Assembly: GCA_000611775.1 (NCBI GenBank)
Contig: KK106981.1
Location: 1,304,620 to 1,368,619 of the forward strand
Reading direction: 5' to 3'
Source: Umbilicaria muhlenbergii
Taxonomy: Eukaryota > Ascomycota > Lecanoromycetes > Umbilicariales > Umbilicariaceae
DNA: 64,000 bases
In this document: positions 20,715 through 33,746 of the stretch, one piece after another
Layout of the letters: every line of letters starts with the position of its first letter
Numbering within the stretch: the first letter of the stretch is position 1
Program-made: the position numbers and the translations under genes
Notes under the pieces: model-generated
What the model was told of the DNA's origin: nothing
Database searches by the model: none
Seen by the model: the letters and a program-made list of their open reading frames with translations, nothing else

Positions 20715-23700
20715 ATGGCTCCTCTCACTAACGGCTACACCAACGGCAATACCCATGCGCTCACTTCTGGTGCCCCGGCAGGAGATGTTCGCTTCTCCGA
20801 CATCCCCTCCGCAATTGACATACCCGTCTCTGGCGGTCAAGATGCCGAAGAAGCAGTGGAAGTCAACCTTGAGGAGCTACTGGACGACCCTACGGAGCTT
20901 TGCACCCTACTCGAGAATGAAGGCGCCGCACGAAACTTTTGGATGGTCATCTCGTTGGCATATGCAAAGCAGCGAAAGGTGGACCATGCCATCGAGATGC
21001 TCCTCAAGGGCCTAGGGGCGCTTTCGAAAGGTGGTCCGAAGGAGAAATTGAGCTTGCTGAGTTGTCTATGCTGGTTATATCTATGGAAAAGTCGGGAAGC
21101 TCCAAGGGTGGTGCCGGAAGGGCAGCTAGTGTCGGAGGCTCGGACGAAGGATTACTATCTACAGGCGGCGACGGGGTCACTCAACGAAGCATCGCGCATC
21201 AATCCTTCGTTTCCGCCGCTTTTCCTGGCTCGTGGGGTGTTGTACCTCCTCCGCGCATCACTACAGCCGCCGTCCAAGCCGCTTGCGCCTGGCTCGGCAG
21301 ATCACTCGGAGAGGGTCGAAACGTTGCGACAAGCGTTGAAATGCTTTGAGGATGCGTCGAGAGTGTCCGGAGGGAGGAATATGATGGCCATACTAGGTAG
21401 ATCAAGGGCACAGTTCTCGCTAGGAAAATACAACGATGCTTTGGATGGCTATCAAGAGGTCCTCATGAAGATGCCAGATCTGAGAGATCCGGATCCTCGA
21501 ATAGGCGTTGGTTGCTGTCTCTGGCAACTTGGCTATAGAGACGAGGCTCGTGATGCTTGGGATAGAGCATTGGAGATTGTAAGCATGGACACCATCATGA
21601 CCCGGCCGTTGGTGCTAATCGCCTTCTTTGCTACAGAATCCGGAGTCGAAAATCGCAAACATCTTGCTAGGTCTCTACTATCTCAACGAGAGCTCTCACT
21701 ACGCTACCACCGACCCTGCCTTCGCACCTATCTATAAAAAAGCTATGACCCAATACACCCAGCGCGCCTTTAAGCTTGACAAGGAGCTGCCATTGACTTG
21801 TGCAACCTTCGGGGGTTACTTCATCCCACGAAAGGCCTGGACAACCGTCGAGAATCTTGCACGCAAAGCCATCGAGCTTACAGATGTCAACGCGATTGCT
21901 AGTGATGGATGGTATCTCCTAGCGCGAAAAGAACATTACCAAGAAGACCCAGATCTGTCAAAGGCTAGTGATTTTTACGGTCGGGCCGATAATGCAAGAG
22001 GCGGCGGCGACAAGGGTTATCTTCCTGCGAGATTCGGCAGCGCGCAGATTCAAATCCTCCTCCAGGATTTCGATGGTGCTAAGTTTAGATTGGAGAAAAT
22101 CATTCAGCACTCTAAGAGTCTCGAAGCGATGATCTTGCTTGGTACTCTGTATGCTGAGGACTTCTTTGCGAATCAAGCTACCGGATCGAAGGAAGACAAG
22201 TCTGGTGAACAGAAAAAAGCAATTGCTTTGCTTGAAGCTGTGCGCATGGCTTGGAAGGACCCAAAGCGGAATCTTACCCCAGATACAGCGGTGCTAGTGT
22301 GCCTTTCCCGCTTGTATGAGGCTGATCAACCCGAAAAAAGCTTGCAATGTTTGCAACAGGTCGAACAGATGGCGATAGACGACATCCCTGAAGAGGAACG
22401 TCCGGACGGTATTGATGACCGAGAAGTCCTAATGGCCAAGTTGAGGGAGCAGTTGCCACCTCAACTCCTCAACAATATCGGCTGCTTTCAGTATCAGTCG
22501 GAAAAGTACGATCTCGCCAAGGACATGTTCCAGACTGCTCTGACCGCTTGCATAAGAGCTGGCGAGAAGAACGAAGCGCTTGATACAGACGCATTAGTGA
22601 CGACAATTAGCTACAACCTTGCACGGACATATGAAGCCGCTGGGTTGCTAGATGAGGCTAAGCAGGTCTATGAAGGCTTACTCGCACGGCATGAAGATTA
22701 CACTGACGCACGCACTCGAGTCGCTTACATTGGGCTCCGTCAAAATCCAACAGAAGATGGTCCAAAGGCTATGGCAGCGCTCTATGAAACAGATTCAACG
22801 AATCTCGAAGTCCGGTCATTGTTCGGATGGTACTTGAGCAGATCGAAGAAACGGACCACGAACATTGCTGAAGATCAGGAGCAGCGGCATTACAAGCATA
22901 CGTTGCAGCATCACGACAAGCACGATCGGTATTCTTTGACTGGTATGGGAAATCTCTATTTGACCACTGCGCGGGAGATGCGGAGGGACTCTGAACAAGA
23001 TAAGGAAAAGCGAAGGAAGACCTACGAGAAGGCTGTTGAATTTTACGACAAAGCATTGCAGCTGGATCCAAGGAACGCTTATGCCACTCAAGGTATAGCC
23101 ATTGCCTTGATCGAAGACAAGAAAGACTTCAAAGAGGCTTTACAAATCTTCTCGAAAATCCGGGATACCCTTCGTGATGCGAGCGTATACATCAACCTCG
23201 GCCATACCTATGCTGAGATCAAGCAATATTCTCGATCTATCGAGAGTGTAAGTGCACCGTGAGCGGCCTAGAGATACAAGATGACTGACATTGGTTTGTA
23301 GTACGAAGCAGCTTTAGTAAAGGACCGAATGAATGACCCGCAGATACTGGCTTGCTTGGGTCGCGTCTGGCTCATGAAGGGCAAACAGGAGCATAGCATT
23401 CAAGCCATGAAGAGTTCATTAGACTACTCGAACCGTGCTCTCGAAATCGCTCCCGACCAGATCCACTTCAAGTTCAACATTGCTTTCGTTCAGATCCAAC
23501 TCGCCTCGCTCGTCTACGGCCTCCCCGAACACCAACGCACTCTTCAAGAAGTCCAATCGGCCTCCGACGGTCTCGACGAGGCCATCGAGTCTCTCACTCT
23601 TATCGCACAATCAAAGAACCCACCGTATCCCAAACACGACATCGAACAAAGAGCGAACATGGGCCGGAACACAATGCGGCGTCAGCTCGAGCGAGCGATT

Positions 23701-24555
23701 CAGAGCCAGAAGGAGTACGAGGAGAAGAACGCCACGAAGCTGCAACAAGCACGCGAAGTGCGAGAAGCCGAGACGCGCAGACGAGAAGAGGAACGGCAAA
23801 AGGCCGAAGAACTGGCCCTGGAGCAGAAGAAGAAGATCGCGGAAGAGCGGCACAAGATGCTCGAAATCAGCAGACAACTAGCGGAGAAGCGGGCGGAAGA
23901 GGAGAGGAGGAAGGAAGAGGCCGAGTATACCGAGGACGAGGAGACTGGGGAGCGAGTCAAGCGGAAGAAGAAGAAGGCGGGTGGGAAGAGAAAGAAGAAG
24001 GGCGAGGACAGCGACACGGACGGTGATGGCGACGGCGACGGCGCCGAAGGGGGCAGGAAGACCAGAGGGAAGAGCACAACGGACAATAGCGCCCTGGCGA
24101 CCAGCGACGAGGAACGAGCGCCCAAGAGGCGACGCAAACTCGCCACGAGGAAGAGCGCGGCCAAAGACTCGGGGAAGATCAAGAGCAGCGAGATCGTCGT
24201 CGACAGCGACGAGAGCGACGGCGACGACGTCGATGCCACCATGGCGAACGGGAAGGGGGATGCTGACGCCGCGGGTGCGGCGGACGCCGACCCGGACACT
24301 GTCATGGAAGATGGCGACGAGGACGAAGAGGCGGTGCAGCGGCCGCGGAAGAAGATTTCGCGTCGGATCGCCGATGATGATGACGATGACGACGAGGAGG
24401 CAGATGTGGCTCCGCCGACACCGAAGGGTGGGGATGGGGAGGAGGAGGAGGAGGAACCCGACACCAACGGCAACATCTTTGCAGACGGCCAAGACGAGCC
24501 AATGGTGGACGCGACCGTGACTGCCGCCGGCGACGAAGATACGGCGGAGTATTGA
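20715..24555 (+). CDS. CTR9: Ctr9, TPR subunit of the Paf1 transcription-elongation complex
   Basis: Exons 20715-21578, 21637-23247 and 23302-24555, all in phase 0; 1,242 residues. The body is a chain of tetratricopeptide repeats (for example NFWMVISLAYAKQRKVDHAIEML, ILGRSRAQFSLGKYNDALDGY, AILGLYYLNESSHY-like helices, FYDKALQLDPRNAYATQGIA and ACLGRVWLMKGKQ). A coiled coil rich in Glu/Arg/Lys (~residues 930-1040) and a very acidic tail with Asp/Glu runs (ADDDDDDDEEADV, EEEEEE) and basic NLS-like patches (APKRRRKLATRK) follow, the known Ctr9 layout. Ctr9 scaffolds Paf1C on RNA polymerase II and supports H2B ubiquitylation and H3K4 methylation. Ends about 25 bases before a long poly-T run (24572-24596). 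Confidence 0.95.
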
Positions 24556-24900
24556 TAGTGCTGGTGACGATGGATTTTTTTTTTTTTTTGTTTTTTTGAT
24601 CTTCGGACGAAAATTACATAGGTGGTGGGTTGGCATGGTTCATGTTCTACAGCGTCATAGCATCGGTAGGCGTTGATTCGAACGCATGTCACTGCGGTGT
24701 GGTCTATTTAGGTGGAAAGGATCTGTCCGAGTAAAACTAATTGGAGTATTTACATTATTACTGGACGTCTGTCTACTCTCTCGCGAGCTATCGTGGCGAG
24801 ATTGGATAGGTGAACTCGGAGCTGAAGGATTTGACGAACCGGTGCTGAGGATTTCTTCAGCAGGCGCTGCGACTGAGTTGGTCGCTGTGCAGGCAGGGAG

Positions 24901-24953
24901 GCAGGTAGGTAGGTAGAGGTAGGTAGAGGTAGGTAAGGTAGGTAGGTAAAGGT
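24901..24953. repeat. GGTA/GGTAGA microsatellite
   Basis: Runs of AGGT, interrupted by AGAGGT, over about 53 bases (GGTAGGTAGGTAGAGGTAGG and on). It lies about 350 bp downstream of the CTR9 stop. Confidence 0.85.
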
Positions 24954-27900
24954 GGGCACCGAGTCCGGCAGGCACACCACATCATGTCAAGTGGAGTGGC
25001 ACCAACAAAGTACCGTGCTGAAGGATGCGGTTGTGCTGTAACGTCGCAGCCACCCAGAGGGTGCAAACGCATTGGAATCCCGGAAACGCTGTGACAGCTG
25101 TTCGTTCATCCAGTGCCGCATGGGTCTGGCGTTTACGCTGGTGGGAGCTTCCCAATCGATCCTGCACGTAATTTTGGCTACCCCGGCTGCGCTGATTCCA
25201 GAGGGTTGTGACTTTCAGATGGTCGATCATAACAAGGTGGAATGATGTTGTTGTTGTTTGCAGCACATCGCCAAAATCACCACATCTCTGTAATCATTAG
25301 ACTATAGATGTACAACGATTCTTTACACAGGCTCCCTACCTTAGTGCCGGACTGCCAAATGGTTTCGGGAGACCATTTACTCAGGCACTCTTGGATTGCG
25401 ACCTGAGAGCAGTGATCAGCAATCCAGCCGAGCCTAAAAACAAACTCGCGTGCAGTGATCGAGTTGACCATTACGATATCCAGCATACGCCGCCGTTAGC
25501 ATGAGGGTGTGCAGAGGGCGCCCCCCCAACCCAAAACAAACCGAGCACCTGCACCAACTCAGTGATCCCAGGGTCACAACAACCAAAACCACACCTCTGC
25601 ATACAGACCGTCCACACAACCTATCCAAAAGCGGACCAGCTGAGCGCCATCGAAGCGTCAACATATGGTAACAGACGGATCCTCCCGGCACCCACCAACC
25701 CAGAAGCAACGACGAGACATGTCAGCTATAAATCCAAATCGCCAACTTTCCCGACAACGAAAAAAAAAAAGTCCCAGTCGAGTGCGCACAGCCCAGCATC
25801 GGCACCGCAATGTCGGGAACGCGAGAGTCGCACGATCGCGCATTAGCAATCGCTCTACTCTCCCTCTGACCCAAGCCCACCCCACACAAAAATCCAGCAA
25901 CTCAAATCAAATAGCCTACACTTTTGCCAGTCCGTGCCCGCCCACACCGAACCACGCGACAGCCACGCCGACCCTCACTCTTGTCCTGCACCCCTAGCCA
26001 CTCGACCGGAATCGCCAGATGTGCAGCCACGACCGCGGACAGGCCGACGAGCCTATGGGCGGAGGGCGGGTATAGGGGACAGCGTGGCAGGGTGGGTAAT
26101 GCATGCAGGTACGGACCGGCGGCAATATGGAAACTCTCGGACGGTGGAAGAGATGTCGAGTGGACTGTGCTGTTGCTTTGGGGGGGAGGCTTAGGGCTTG
26201 TTATTGGGTTTTGGGAGCGAGAGTCGATGAGCCCTCGATTGGGAGATTTGGGATGGGATTGGGGGAGGAGGTGCGGTGCCGAGTTTGGGCCCGGTGGGAG
26301 TGGGAGTGATGGGTAGGTCCGGTCGCGGTTTGGGGGGATTTCTGACGGTCGCTGGATTGGATGTCAGCCTCGTTAATTGACCGCCTCGCTGAACGAATCA
26401 GTTGGGAGGGCTTGTGTATTGCCATGTCCTTTGTTTTGGTCCCGAGGGCTTCATGCCTGCTGGCTCCCCAAAACATCAGGTTCACGACTGCCCAAGTCTT
26501 ATTGTTGTATTACCTTTTGGACCTCCCTCGTATATTCCCCCGTGTTTTCCCTCGTTAATGTCCTCCACCCCAGGTCTCGACTGCATAGCTCGCTTGTTGA
26601 GCTGCATGACTTCGTTCGGGGTTGATATCCTTGTGCATTTGGGCCTGGTCACATGCGCGCAGAGGCGAGCCGTGGACCTTGTTTATGATCTGCAATTATG
26701 CTTGAATCAGGCTGAGAAAGGCGCATGGAGGAGAAAGACAAGGAGAAATCTAGGGTCTTGTGCCAGATCGAGAGCTTAAACCTAAGTTGTTTTTCGGGAG
26801 CATCGTCAAGATTTTCGGGAAAGGTGTTGTTGTTTTTAGAGATCTTCCCCTTGGCCATCTCCAAATCCAGCGAGGATGTTAGATATCCGCAAGGAGGTCG
26901 CTTGTTGTGCTTCGCCGTCAACGAGAACGGGGTCAGCTGTCATACTCGTGACGGCGAATGAAGTGGCGACTCCGCAGCGCCACAGCGCGGCAGATCGACG
27001 AAGACTGGAGAGTCATACCGGCTGATCTACAGAAGAATGGTGGGACGATTGAGATCCCTCGTCGGTTCTGCAGGCTTTCCCTCGACTTCCTATGTGATGA
27101 CCTTCTCGTACCTTGCATCAAAGAGAGAATTGGCTGTGACGCTCCGAGCATGCAAGCAGCCAAGCGAGCAGACGTCCAAGTGCGCGGTGAAAAGGTGGGA
27201 ATTACCTTGGGCTGGGGGGCGGATCCTGGGATACCCGTCCGTCGATCAACGTTGTCTATTTTGGTAGCATGACACCCCTCGGGCCCAGTGTGGGAAGACA
27301 GGCAGAGGGGGGTCAAGCGCCGCAGGGAGCCATCTTGGCCCATGCCATCAGCGGGACCTGGTTCTGCCGTCGCGATGCAAAGATTGGGCCGGATGGAGGG
27401 TGTCAATATTGGGAATGGGGGATCCTTCATCACGCTTATGCGGCAGCCCCTTCGGTTATCGTGTATCGACTTGGGAAAACGTGGACAGGGCTCGGTTGCG
27501 CTTGCAACTCCAAGGGACGCTTGGTGGTGGCGCGGGGCTCGTGGCAATTGGCCGAGGCCATTGGCCCCGCATCCACAGTACACGCTGCTCGCGCCAAAAG
27601 CCAAGCACGACGCGAGTGCGCGACAAGGCCCGAGGATCCCATTCGATGGCGGCCGTTGCCATTCTGATTTCTGACAAGCCCGCAGCCGGGCAGTCCCCAA
27701 ACGGGGCATCGCTTACGCTGGAGACCCGCTGTCCATGCCCTCTGCCCTCGTCGGCGGAGCCAGACATGGGCCGAATGGAGTGCTCGACAGTGCGGATTTG
27801 ACCCATCGGAGGGCCCGAGGGGGCAAAGACCGTCTCCATGTAGCCTATAGGCCCGTAGCCTATGAGGCCCGGAGCCTATCGGCCAGACGTTGCAGCTCAG

Positions 27901-29020
27901 TTGGATGGCCGCGTTATGCACTCCAGCTGTCAAGCAGCAGCAGAGGACAGCAAAGGACAGCGACGACACCGGTCAAACAGTCCTCTTCCCCCACACAAGC
28001 GATCGGCAGGACTTGGAATTGCTGGAAGCGACGTCGCACCTTGCTTTGGACATTGCTTTGGCATCGCTGCAGCAGCAAGCAAGCTTTGTCAGCCGAAGGA
28101 TGCTGTACGACGACCACAGCATGGCGACCACTGGCGAGCGTCAGGGGTCTCCGGACCGTGTTGGAGATTCGATGATGCGGAGGTGCAGACAGCCCCTGGC
28201 CGCGCAATCCAGCTGGGAGCACTGAGACATCGATTCGGAGATCGATCTCGTCTGGAGCAGATTGGGAGAGAGTCCGGTCGAGTCTGTCGTCGTAGGGAGG
28301 AGAGCGGTCAACGGAGTGCCTGTGCTGGAGCTGGGGCTCGTGCTCTCGACACTTGAAGCGAGCATCGTGCCATTTTGGCTCGACCAATCCGGAAGCATGC
28401 CCAGATCCACCGAAGCATGCTCCGCGTGTGGATTGACTTTCTTTCGACCGTCTGTCAACTGTACGTAGTACCACAGCAGGCCGGCCGAGTCGCGGGCAGG
28501 ATCAGCCCTGCACGAAGAGCCCAATGGTGGAAGGTTCCGTACCGCTTCCATGGCCGACTCGACAGTTGCGAGACCCTCTGCGCTGTCTTGCCAATCATGG
28601 GCGGCCGCCTCGGGCAAGCAACCATTGCCGCGGAGTCGGCCTTCCCTGCAAGCGACGCTGGAAAGCCGCAAGCCTTCGCGACACAGAGGGGCCGCCCAGC
28701 ACGATCCATGCCTATTGTGTCCTAACGCGAGCGGACTAGCAGGCATCTGGGTGCACCCCTGTCAGGCACGAAGCGGCCAAGGAGCAGGGGTCATCGAAGC
28801 GGTCCCCGGGACTCGCAGTGGTGGCGGACCATTGGCGGGTGGAGGCACGGAATGCCAATCGATTCCGCTGAGACCCTGGCCCCGGCAGGGAAATGAAAAT
28901 GAACATGAAAATGAACATGGACCTGGGCCTTTTCACTGGAGGAGAGTCCGAGGACGAGGAGAGGAGGAGTACCGCGACCTTTGCAAAGACCCAGCTCGCC
29001 TGTGCGTCAGGACTTTACGC

Positions 29021-29054
29021 TCGCCTGCTCGCCTGCTCGCCTGCTCGCCTGCTC
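29021..29054. repeat. 8-bp tandem repeat (TCGCCTGC x4)
   Basis: The octamer TCGCCTGC is repeated four times in a row within the gene desert. Confidence 0.85.
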
Positions 29055-30133
29055 CACCAGGCTGGAACCCTGGATGATGCTGGACCCCCGGTCGTCCTGG
29101 ATATCCCTGGCAGCGCGCCCGACCCAGTGAACTCTCCCTCTCGCCTCTGTCGCTGCCTCTGCCTCTCCCTTTCCCTGGCCGGCGGGTCGTGAGCGTTGAG
29201 CGAGACAATCGTGCAGGCTGGCAGCTGCTGCGGGCTGCACAATCACGAAAACCCACCCAGCACAGTGTCACAGCTCGCCTGGCCACGATATCCACCCTGC
29301 GCCCGAGAGAATGGGACTCAAAAACCCCCCGAGGCCTCGTCCTTCCAAGGCTCCTCTGGTGCTTGCTCTCTTTTCACCACTTTCGATGCTCCACCGTCAT
29401 TCCCAGCTATTTGCACTCGACTCGTCCTCGACTCGCACGCACTGCCTGTCTGATCGCCCACTGGCCCGCCTTGGTCCCCATTCTGCCGCCGCGGCAATAC
29501 CGACCGTCCCCACGGTTGCAGCACTTGTCGCTGTTCCGTCCCGTCTGGACGAGGTCCGGGCCTGTGTTTCAAGCCCACCCGTCAGGGCCGTTCACCTACT
29601 ACGATCCGACGAGCGGCAATTACTCTGCTGTCGACGAGCATCATCAAATTACGCTCCTACGACGCCGCAGCCTTCCCAACGCTGCGTGTTCCCCAGAAGA
29701 TAGCGAAAGATTAGCAAGACTCGCGTGTCAACCGTGTCAGTGTCCCAACCTTCCTTTAATCTTGACCGTCGCGTTTTGCCGTTGCGGGGCTCTTGCTTTT
29801 ATCTCCACATAACTATTACGACGACCCCACGTCGGCCCGTACGTCGCCTGTCTGTATGGCTTTGTCCGTCGCCTCTCACCCAACAAACGCGTTGCTCCAA
29901 GGCTCAAGGCCCAAGGCCCAGCTCGTTGCCGGCCTCCTAGCTAGATTCGCTCCAAACAGCGTTGGGGAGTCTTGGGGCTTGGGACGGGCCTTCGGGCCAG
30001 GGCCGACGTCAATTGCTCGCCCGGAGCTAGTGGGCGCCACGAGCAATTGGGTGCCTTTGGTCTCGTTGCCGCACGCCCCAAGCAAGCCCCGGGGTCCCCA
30101 AGTCTGCAGTAGCCTCTCGTGTCCTTCCCTGCT

Positions 30134-30177
30134 GGGCTCACGTTGGCCTTGGGCTCACGTTGGCCTTGGGCCCACGG
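30134..30177. repeat. 17-bp tandem repeat upstream of the CRIB gene
   Basis: The unit GGGCTCACGTTGGCCTT occurs twice exactly and then partly a third time, ending about 145 bp before the ATG of the CRIB-domain gene. It may lie in the promoter or 5' leader. Confidence 0.8.
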
Positions 30178-30321
30178 AACACTATCTCATTCACACTTTT
30201 GTCACCCTCCCGCCTCTGCTTCTCGTGGGCTTCATATTCTCCATTGAGTCCATTCTCCTGCAGGAGTATCCGCTCTTTCCAACATCTGCATCCTTTCTGC
30301 AGACGTCTTTCCCCCGCAGCC

Positions 30322-32990
30322 ATGGCGGCGCTCACTCAGCCTGCAACGTCTCCTTATCCTACACCGAGGCTCGCCCGCAAACCAATGCGTACTGACAGAC
30401 CCCAGATGCAGCAAGCAAGTCCTGCCCTGCCCAAAGGTACCGTCGAACGTCCGTATCATACTGCGAGCACGATGCCTAGTTACAGATTGGACTCCCGGTC
30501 AAGGAGCAAGACAACTGGCTCTACCCACCCCACTCTTGACATCGACTCGGTAGCGAGTTTGACCAAAGATGTCTCATCTCGTCGAAGGTCCCAAGATGTT
30601 CGGTCCATTGCCGGAAGCATCCAATCACGTGCGGATCGTTCTGACAGCATGACCAAGTCGCTCTTTTCCCGAGGGACCAAGCTTCTCAAGAGACAGAACA
30701 GCAAGTCCAATCTGACCTCGCTACGAACACTGGATTGGGTAGAGGCATCCTATGAGCGGGACCAGATTCAAGAGCTGGCCGGGTGGAGGCTATTGAAACA
30801 CAGTCGAATAGACTCAACCGGTAGCTGTATGACATTGCAACTCCCGCTCTCATCTGAACTAGCGCTGATGAAATCTGATTAGCCAAGGACATCAAACATA
30901 AGATCTCCGAACCCTACAACTTCCAACACCTGACGCATGCCCATGCTCGGCAATTTCAAGAGCTGGAGCGAACCAGAGACAATGAATTGGTTTCAGAGTT
31001 TTCTGCGATTCGAGCTTCTCAAGCACCACGGCGAGAGCTGCGGGGCATTAAAGCTCAATGTCTTCATTCCAGAAATACCTCCTCCGAAGCATTGGAGCAA
31101 ATTTCACCGCCTAAAACCTATACTGGTCTTATCACACCTCCCACTCTAAGCCCCACGCGGCCTCGCGACCGGTCACGAAATACACCACCGAGTAATAGCA
31201 AAGAAGGAAAGACTGTTCGATCCTCTCCATCCATTGACAACTTCTCGCACCCAAGTCCCAAAGGCATAAAGTTGCCGACCCCTCCCGTTTCACCAGCACC
31301 ACCTAGGGTATCTTCAAAGGCTGCATGCGCCCCGTTTCTCGATCCATCACTATCCTATCAGGCTTCCCCAACCGCTTCAGCGTCTGAACATTCCATTGCC
31401 GGACATAGCTTTGCTACCTCGGATACCACTTCAGCCCTCAACTCGCCAGCAGAAATTACCTCAGCTCAAAGAGATCTTGTACGGGTGGACTCATTGGACA
31501 TAGGGCACGCCATGACAACGCCAGATGACAGTGCACTCACCCTTCGGCCTCTTCCCTTCAACCCACCCGGAATCGAATTGGCCGATTTGCCAGAAGAGGT
31601 CGAGTCTTTCTACTTCAAAAGAACTTTGACGCGACACTCGCGTGTCCCCAGTACTGAATCCGTCATTCGCCATTCCAAGTCATCTCCTTGCAGCCTTCCC
31701 AGGGCCAGTGCCTTCTTGCATCCACCCCTTGGGATTTTGCCGGAGGCGCCCGGCTCCCCTTCGCTCGGCCCCGGTGCAGCTATTGATCCTACATTGCCTA
31801 ACGTGAAGGACACACACGACGAACTAGCGCGGCCGAGCGTGGTGAAAAGAGTATCCGCGCTTCCGAAAGGGTTTGACGAATCTTGGGAAGACGATATCGA
31901 TTGGTGCTATGAGCATGCAGCTGAGGCTGACTGTGAGTTTGAATGGGACTGCCAATCCAGGGATGGTGATGAGGTTGCTGCCTCTAGCACTGTCACCGCC
32001 GGCACTAGCACAGATGCACTCACAAGTCATGGAAGTGGATCGGAAGATAACTCAGACCCTTTCATCAATCGGCGTAACGTTAGCGCACCCGCTTCGGCGG
32101 TCGCAGACGGCTCAAAGTCACGTTTGCTGGCCTCACGAAATACTCCGGATCTCGCCATACCGGAGCTGGAACACTCATCAACTGAGTCAGCACAGTCCTC
32201 AGCTATAAGCCTCCCTAAAGCGGTCACCTACTCGCAGCTACATCTGCCTTCGCACTTTCCTGGCAAACCAGCTTTCAATGCGCCACCATCAAGCATCCTT
32301 ACATCGCCCCACGCCGTTTACCTCCCAACCGATCACGAAACGCGAATGATGGAGGAAGCGCTATACCAGGAAATACTGTCAGAGGAATACTTCTCCGAAC
32401 ATTATTTCCAACTGTACGATGACAGCATCGACGCGTCCAAGGCATTTGACGATTCTCCACGGAGCAGCCACTCTCCGCCCAGCACCTGCCAGTCGCGTGG
32501 TAGCGTCACTTCATCCGCAGTCGAACCCCTTGCAAAGCATCGCATGGGGAATAGCTCCTCCAGCAGCTTACCAGAGCTCGTCCACAGCAAGAGCAGTCGC
32601 GAAAGGTTCGACCTGGTCGCGATCCAGCTTGCCGAGCAGATTGCCGCACTGACGACCACGGAGGCGACATCTAGTGGTCTTGCCAGTGTATCGCCTCAGC
32701 GGAAACGCAGTGCGAGCCTCGCAAAAGAGGTCGCCCACCAGTCGATTCTGAAGAAGGCCAGCAGTTGCGGCAACCTTCTCAGCTGTCAGGAAGCAACTGC
32801 CCCCGCGGCTTATTTGCCAATCCATCATGGCCGAGCCCACTCCGATGGCCCGGCTCAAACACTAGGCAGTACCTCATCGCAATCAACCCACCCCCATAAC
32901 CTGAGAAGGATGCACTCCGCAGGCGCCGGGATCCTCAGCAAACCATCATATACTCTCTTCCCCACCACTGGCGTCAGGAGATCTCCTTGA
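30322..32990 (+). CDS. CRIB-domain protein, putative Cdc42/Rac effector
   Basis: Exons 30322-30820 and 30883-32990; 868 residues. The first exon is Ser/Arg-rich. A CRIB motif sits just after the single intron (DIKHKISEPYNFQHLTHAHA, residues ~168-187), with the ISxPxxFxHxxH pattern that binds GTP-loaded Cdc42 or Rac. The rest is long, Ser/Pro-rich and probably disordered, with TPP and SPS sites that suit kinase regulation, and short acidic helices (MMEEALYQEILSEEYF; WEDDIDWCYEHAAEADCEFE). No kinase or catalytic domain is visible, so it is more like the Gic-type or other adaptor effectors of fungi than a PAK. It probably acts in polarised growth at the cortex; that is inferred from the CRIB motif alone. 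Confidence 0.8.
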
Positions 32991-33746
32991 ACGTCGCCTT
33001 CACCTTTGCTATGCGACCGACTTCACTTCTTACCGACTTCAATTCATGTATTTTTTGGGCCATGTCCCAACCCTCCGAGTCACTACCATCATGGTGTGTT
33101 GGGTGTCTCGCCCGCCGATAAAGTAGGGCAGACTCGGATTTATCACTTAGAGAAAAGCTTTGTTCTTATCACGATGAATTTTGACGAGTTACGAAGCTAA
33201 TGTGCGGATGTGGTGACGTTGTACGTTTTGAAGACGGATGATGGTGTCTGCTTGGGTGTTCTTATGACGACGGATAATGTAAAGATACGGAGTACGCGGC
33301 GAAGGTTTACCAAGGGAAGGAAAGCATTTGGGAGGCGAATTGGGGAGCAACCATTGGCGCGGACTTGTTGATATTAGGCCTAGACTAGAAGACATAGGAA
33401 GAAGACGAGGAGTATATCAATCACGATGACTAGCCACCTACTTGTGTCCAATGTGGCATTCATATGTCCCTTGATATAGAAGCCCTTGTATGTCGTCCCA
33501 CCCCTTTTGGCGGCCTCCACTTCGGTTGCCATGCACAATGCGGAAAGAGCCGTCGTTTGTTGTTCGGCCAAGCTCTCTCCGCAAAGAACAAAAGATATTG
33601 TCGACGAGGCCACGCTATCTGATCGAAGCCGAGCACAAGCATTGATTGCAACTTCATCAGGACCTGCGAATCATAGCTTCTTCATCTGTTTCAATCATCT
33701 GAATTGTAGTTCTGGTGGCTTCGCTGCTTATGCCTCCACGGCCACT
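32991..33746. other. Intergenic region before alpha-actinin
   Basis: This holds the 3' end of the CRIB gene and the promoter and leader of the alpha-actinin gene. An open frame on the plus strand runs into exon 1 from 33486 but has no resemblance to the family, so it is read as leader sequence. Confidence 0.4.

Larger units (their letters stand above)
24556..30321. other. 5.8-kb gene desert between CTR9 and the CRIB gene
   Basis: Many short frames occur on both strands but none shows a domain, sensible codon pattern or splice-linked continuation. The longest, about 258 codons on the minus strand at 26.9-27.7 kb, overlaps equally long frames on the other strand, as expected of GC-rich non-coding DNA. 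Locally repeated words occur: GGTAGGTA runs at 24901-24953, an 8-bp repeat at 29021-29054 and a 17-bp repeat at 30134-30177. The last 1-2 kb may be a long promoter and 5' leader of the CRIB-domain gene. No tRNA or other RNA gene was recognised. Confidence 0.5.

Noticed and set aside
26933-27709. A 258-codon minus-strand frame in the gene desert
   Set aside because: The opposite strand holds frames of similar length at the same place; composition follows GC content; no motif.
27890-27950. A short stretch resembling a tRNA D-arm (GCAGCTCAGTTGGATGGCCG)
   Set aside because: No matching T-arm (GTTCGAATC-like) or acceptor stem at the right distance.
33486-33746. Upstream in-frame-looking extension of alpha-actinin exon 1
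   Set aside because: The peptide does not resemble alpha-actinin N-termini, whereas MALLEQQWVTVQQKTF at 33747 does.
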